Made by a program: the position numbers and the translations under genes | DNA from: Anaerolineaceae bacterium | GTDB taxonomy: Bacteria; Chloroflexota; Anaerolineae; Anaerolineales; Villigracilaceae | Length of the DNA stretch: 14,999 nt | Direction: 5' to 3' | NCBI GenBank assembly: GCA_009885445.1 | Contig: VFKQ01000352.1 | Coordinates: 1-14,999 of the forward strand | The notes under the pieces: model-generated | Told to the model about the DNA's origin: nothing | What the model saw: the letters and a program-made list of their open reading frames with translations, nothing else | The model's database searches: none | In this document: piece after piece, positions 13,428 through 14,999 of the stretch | Position numbering within the stretch: the first letter of the stretch is position 1 | How the letters are laid out: every line of letters starts with the position of its first letter

Positions 13428-13446
13428 TCAAGGTATAAGGTAGTTT

Positions 13447-14100
13447 ATGTCCAAAAACATTAGTCCGGTATGTAAAATGTGCCGACGTGAAGGCGAAAAG
13501 CTTTTCTTGAAGGGCGAGCGCTGTTTTACTCCCAAGTGCTCCTTCGAGAAACGCTCCTTTGCGCCCGGTATGCACGGCAAGACGGGTAGCCGTAGCACCG
13601 CTGGCCGCATGGGCCGCGAATCAGACTTCGCCCGCCAGTTGCGCGCCAAGCAGAAGGCCCGCCGCATCTATGGCATCCTCGAGAAACAATTCCGTGGATA
13701 CTACGAAACGGCTCTCGGCCACCGCGGTCTGACAGGTCTTAACCTGTTGCAATTGCTCGAAGCGAGACTCGACAACATCGTCTTCCGCCTCGGCTATGCA
13801 TCCAGCCGCGCGCAGGCCCGTGTGCTCGTCACCCACGGCCACTTTGTCGTAAATGGTCGCCGCATCGACGTTCCCTCCATGATCCTCAAAGAGGGTGACG
13901 AAGTTGTACTGCGCGAAAAATCGCGCGGACTGACATACTTCAAGGAACTGCCCGACTTTGCCGAGAAGCGCACCTCGCCCTCATGGCTCGGACGCGACCA
14001 CAAGCAAATTAGCGGAAAAGTTTCCCGCATGCCCGAACGTGCCGAAATTGACGGCAGTCTTAATGAACAGTTGATCGTTGAGTATTACTCACGACGCTAA
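13447..14100 (+). CDS. rpsD: 30S ribosomal protein S4, zinc-binding type
   Basis: S4 has 217 residues. The N-terminus carries four cysteines, C9, C12, C26 and C31, at the spacing of the zinc-containing S4 of Thermus, unlike E. coli. The S4 RNA-binding domain follows, with LEARLDNIVFRLGYASSRAQARVLVTHGHFVVNG (about 106-139). S4 starts 30S assembly and with S3 and S5 shapes the mRNA entry. In E. coli it represses the alpha operon, and in Bacillus it represses its own gene. AAGG at 13437-13440 lies six bases upstream. A structured 75-base spacer separates it from rpoA. Confidence 0.97.
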   Translation: MSKNISPVCKMCRREGEKLFLKGERCFTPKCSFEKRSFAPGMHGKTGSRSTAGRMGRESDFARQLRAKQKARRIYGILEKQFRGYYETALGHRGLTGLNLLQLLEARLDNIVFRLGYASSRAQARVLVTHGHFVVNGRRIDVPSMILKEGDEVVLREKSRGLTYFKELPDFAEKRTSPSWLGRDHKQISGKVSRMPERAEIDGSLNEQLIVEYYSRR

Positions 14101-14107
14101 TTGGCCT

Positions 14108-14163
14108 GGCTAGGACTGGCCGAATAAAATCGGCCAGAGCCTGCCTGTTCTTAATCAAACAGG
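14108..14163 (+). promoter_or_regulatory. Two tandem hairpins in the rpsD-rpoA spacer
   Basis: CTGGCCGA (14116-14123) pairs perfectly with TCGGCCAG (14130-14137) around a six-base loop. GGCT/AGCC (14108-14111/14138-14141) extends the stem past a four-base bulge. A second hairpin, CCTGTT/AACAGG (14144-14149/14158-14163), reaches into the AGGGAGAGG ribosome-binding region of rpoA. No T run follows the first stem, so a full terminator is unlikely. A processing site, partial attenuator or translational control of rpoA is possible. Confidence 0.5.
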
Positions 14164-14175
14164 GAGAGGTGAACC

Positions 14176-14999
14176 GTGACAGGTATCACAAGTATGGTTA
14201 TGCCGAAGATCGAGCGCGAAGCAGAGGCTCGAAATTATGGCAAATTTGTAATCAGCCCGCTTGAGCGTGGCTACGGCGTTACAGTTGGTAACGCTTTGCG
14301 CCGCGTTTTGCTGTCCTCTTTAGACGGCGCGGCGGTGACTTCGATTCGCATCGTGGATGTTTTGCACGAGTTTAGCGACATCCCGGGCGTGCGCGAAGAC
14401 GTCATTCAAGTGACCTTGCAGGTAAAACAACTGCGCATGAAGCTGGACGGCGTTGAGAGCACCCGCATGCATCTCGAAGTGCGCGGCGAAGGGACTGTGA
14501 CCGCCGCCGATATTCAGTGCCCGCCCGAAGTGGAGATCGTCAACCCCGATCTCTACCTCTTCACCGTGGATGACCGCAAAGCCAAACTCGACATTGAATT
14601 CATGGTCGGGCGCGGACGTGGCTACTCGCCCGCCGGTGAACGCTCAGGTCATACGCCCATCGGCGAACTGCCCGTAGACGCGATCTACAGCCCGGTCAAA
14701 CGCGTCAATTGGGAAGTGGGTTCCGCCCGCGTGGGTCAGAGCACCAACTTCGACAAGCTCACCATGGAAGTCTGGACCGATGGCACCATTTCACCCGAGC
14801 GCGCCCTGAGCACTGCCGCGCGCACACTAATTGATCACCTGCGCTTTATTGCCGGCGTCAGCGAAGAAACGCTGACCATTGCCGTCGAAAAAGAAGTTGG
14901 CTCCAGCCGACTAACTAGCGAAGTGGCTGAGACACCCGTCGAAGCTCTGGACCTTTCGGTGCGCGTCTTCAACTCGCTCAAGCGCACCGGCATCACCAC
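14176..14999 (+). CDS. rpoA: DNA-directed RNA polymerase subunit alpha, 3' end outside window
   Basis: The frame starts at GTG 14176 and stays open to the window end, giving 274 residues of an expected 315-330. It carries the N-terminal domain motifs FVISPLERGYGVTVGNALRRVLLSS (about 24-48), HEFSDIPGVREDV and NPVRRV-like YSPVKRVNWEVG. The C-terminal domain begins with VEALDLSVRVFNSLKRTGIT. Alpha dimerises to seed RNA polymerase assembly, and its C-terminal domain contacts UP elements and activators. The GTG start is chosen because AGGGAGAGG (14161-14169) lies six bases before it; the first ATG (14194) lacks this spacing. rplQ is expected beyond the window. Confidence 0.96.
   Translation, partial: MTGITSMVMPKIEREAEARNYGKFVISPLERGYGVTVGNALRRVLLSSLDGAAVTSIRIVDVLHEFSDIPGVREDVIQVTLQVKQLRMKLDGVESTRMHLEVRGEGTVTAADIQCPPEVEIVNPDLYLFTVDDRKAKLDIEFMVGRGRGYSPAGERSGHTPIGELPVDAIYSPVKRVNWEVGSARVGQSTNFDKLTMEVWTDGTISPERALSTAARTLIDHLRFIAGVSEETLTIAVEKEVGSSRLTSEVAETPVEALDLSVRVFNSLKRTGIT

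Noticed and set aside
13434..13439. TATAAG just before rpsD as a -10 box
   Set aside because: No -35-like hexamer lies 16-18 bases upstream, and the stretch is the rpsK-rpsD spacer with the rpsD ribosome-binding site.

Overview
This window is a long, dense, co-directional (+ strand) ribosomal-protein supercluster of a bacterium. It covers the classical S10, spc and alpha operons fused end to end, from the tail of tuf (EF-Tu) to most of rpoA. The proteins are clearly bacterial: L36, bacterial SecY, type I methionine aminopeptidase and RNA polymerase alpha are all present. Moderate GC, a zinc-type S14, S4, L24 and L36 set, a long S3 and the general look of L2, S3 and L24 suggest an uncultured Chloroflexota (Anaerolineae-like) genome. 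That placement is an inference from sequence feel, not a computed phylogeny.

Layout. 1-108 is the EF-Tu C-terminus. 116-424 is S10, followed by a 197-base gap with notable RNA structure. 622-4937 holds L3, L4, L23, L2, S19, L22, S3 and L16. 4934-9552 holds L29, S17, L14, L24, L5, S14, S8, L6, L18, S5, L30 and L15. 9578-12401 holds secY, adk and map. A 96-base gap with a good sigma70-type promoter stands where infA is usually found. 12498-14100 holds L36, S13, S11 and S4. A 75-base spacer with two hairpins then precedes rpoA (14176 to the window end, incomplete, GTG start).

The genes are tightly packed. Many neighbours overlap by 1, 4 or 8 bases (L23/L2, L16/L29, L29/S17, S17/L14, S5/L30) or lie a few bases apart, so translational coupling is likely. 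Together they build both ribosomal subunits and the Sec channel that docks on them. They also supply adenylate kinase, N-terminal methionine removal and the RNA polymerase assembly platform.

I found no mobile element, tRNA, rRNA, CRISPR array or foreign-looking gene, and no wholly new system. Points worth a second look are: (1) a possible SD-sequestering pseudoknot leader before rplC; (2) a nonstandard Asn in the zinc site of Adk; (3) the SecY C5-loop Arg apparently shifted by one residue; (4) an insertion of about 24 residues in S3; (5) the missing infA with a promoter in its place; and (6) tandem hairpins before rpoA.
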